Of a stretch of 64,000 nt of DNA, positions 63,020-64,000 are shown in pieces. The translations under genes and the position numbers were made by a program. Position 1 is the first letter of the stretch. Each line of letters begins with the position of its first letter. The stretch is from the NCBI GenBank assembly GCA_013397795.1, contig VZTJ01006079.1:124001-188000 (forward strand), in the 5' to 3' direction. The notes beneath the pieces were generated by a model. That model saw only the letters and a list, made by a program, of their open reading frames with translations. It did no database searches and was not told the DNA's origin. The DNA comes from Orthonyx spaldingii. Taxonomy: Eukaryota > Chordata > Aves > Passeriformes > Orthonychidae.

Positions 63020-64000
63020 CAAAAAGGTGGGGTTTTTTTTCTTTGTCACCTTTCCCGGTTTTTTTTCCATTTTCTTGACATAATAATCCTAATTGAAGTT
63101 ACTCACTGCATGAAGTAGATACTTCTCCCCATGAGGACTGAGGAATTTAGGTTATAACAAGAGAGCTGTTGTGTTTTCTCCATAACTACAGCCACAATTT
63201 CCTTTATGACAATTGGCTGTAGAGGGAATAGAAGTCACCATCTTGTATAAAAGAAATATTCAAACCTAACTTTTTAAATTGTCACTAGCGTCTCATAAAA
63301 TATAAATTTTCTAATTCTTCAGATATTAATTATTTATTTTAAAATCACTTATTATGTTCTGGCGTCATATGCATGTAATTTATCTTTGAGTGGTCATAAA
63401 ATGTTTATAGATTATTTTCTACCTATTAGGACCTGATAAAATTCCTGCCATCTTAAATGAGATGGTTTCTCTACCAAGTGTGCATACAAATCTCTTTATA
63501 AGTTTTCTGTTCTAAGAATTTTTATCAGATAGGGGGGAAAGAATTTTTTTATAGCTTCATGCACAGCTTGAAGAAATTAAGACAGTAATTAGAAAGAAAA
63601 ATGGATCATTGCCACATGAAAAAGAATAGTCATTTTATATGATGAATTTTGATTTGATTATCCAAGAAAAGTAATGAACTCACGTCATGGAAATAATCAG
63701 TGTTAATAGACTCTCATTTTTCATTATCAATGGGGTAAAATAATTTCTATCACTATATCAAAAGGACTTCATTTTAGCATTGCTTATTTTAAGTATCAAA
63801 GAGCCTCTCAGTTTTGAGGGTCTCTGAGCTTCTGTAAGACATTGAAAATTTTGAAGTATTGTACAAAAGAGGAAATACCCTGGTAGCTGATAAGACATGA
63901 GTACACAAATAACAAAACAGAAGTTGAAAGTATATCTCAAAGAAAAATGTATAATGCATCATCAGAGAGAATGGTTTCATAGAGGAATAGCATTTTTTTA
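63020..64000. other. Unique AT-rich DNA to window end
   Basis: No gene or repeat family recognised; two overlapping minus frames (63758-63980) show no domain. Confidence 0.45.

Noticed and set aside
1..64000. CRISPR arrays, bacterial operons, phage or defence systems
   Set aside because: No spaced direct-repeat arrays, Shine-Dalgarno-led gene chains or prokaryotic protein families were seen; the repeat content is avian.

Overview
This window reads as vertebrate, and specifically bird, nuclear DNA, most likely from a songbird or another neoavian. The main reason is the repeat content. There are eight 3'-end fragments of the CR1 LINE and one rarer CR1-type endonuclease-region fragment. There are also several avian endogenous-retrovirus LTRs with the usual TG...CA ends, TATA boxes and 5-bp target duplications. 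The background is AT-rich and low in CpG. I see no bacterial operons, phage genes, CRISPR arrays or rRNA. No known protein-coding gene could be recognised, so the window is probably intergenic or lies inside a very large intron.

Layout. 1-5.6 kb is mostly unique DNA with one minus-strand CR1 (686-1412) and a G-quadruplex motif. 5.6-8.0 kb is a repeat cluster: two minus-strand ERVL-like LTRs and an old CR1-type endonuclease region. 10.8-12.7 kb is a truncated minus-strand provirus (LTR, tRNA-Lys-type primer-binding site, leader with a membrane-protein ORF). Its LTR was later split by a second LTR with a clean GCATG duplication. 15.5-17.1 kb holds a broken gag on the minus strand and an LTR piece on the plus strand. 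18.5 kb has a CR1. 23.96-24.97 kb is a GC-rich, young-looking solo LTR with a GTGGG duplication and a 324-bp run of N, followed by a CR1. 33.1-34.25 kb is a CR1 split by another CR1. 42.9-46.2 kb has a CR1, a degenerate tandem-repeat block and a solo LTR; 46.4 kb has another CR1. 49.2-49.8 kb is an ERVL-like LTR. 62.6-63.0 kb is the last CR1.

Possible host transcription units are weak but worth checking. The best is a four-exon, phase-consistent reading frame on the plus strand at 57873-60320 (128 codons with its own ATG). Lesser candidates are a minus-strand open frame at 57118-57411, a strongly spliced but non-coding-looking exon at 55121-55324, and a small open exon at 2964-3072. None matches a family I can name.

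The genes do not form a pathway. What can be read is insertion history: a provirus landed, lost its 3' part, and was then hit by a second LTR element, while CR1 copies accumulated around and inside one another.
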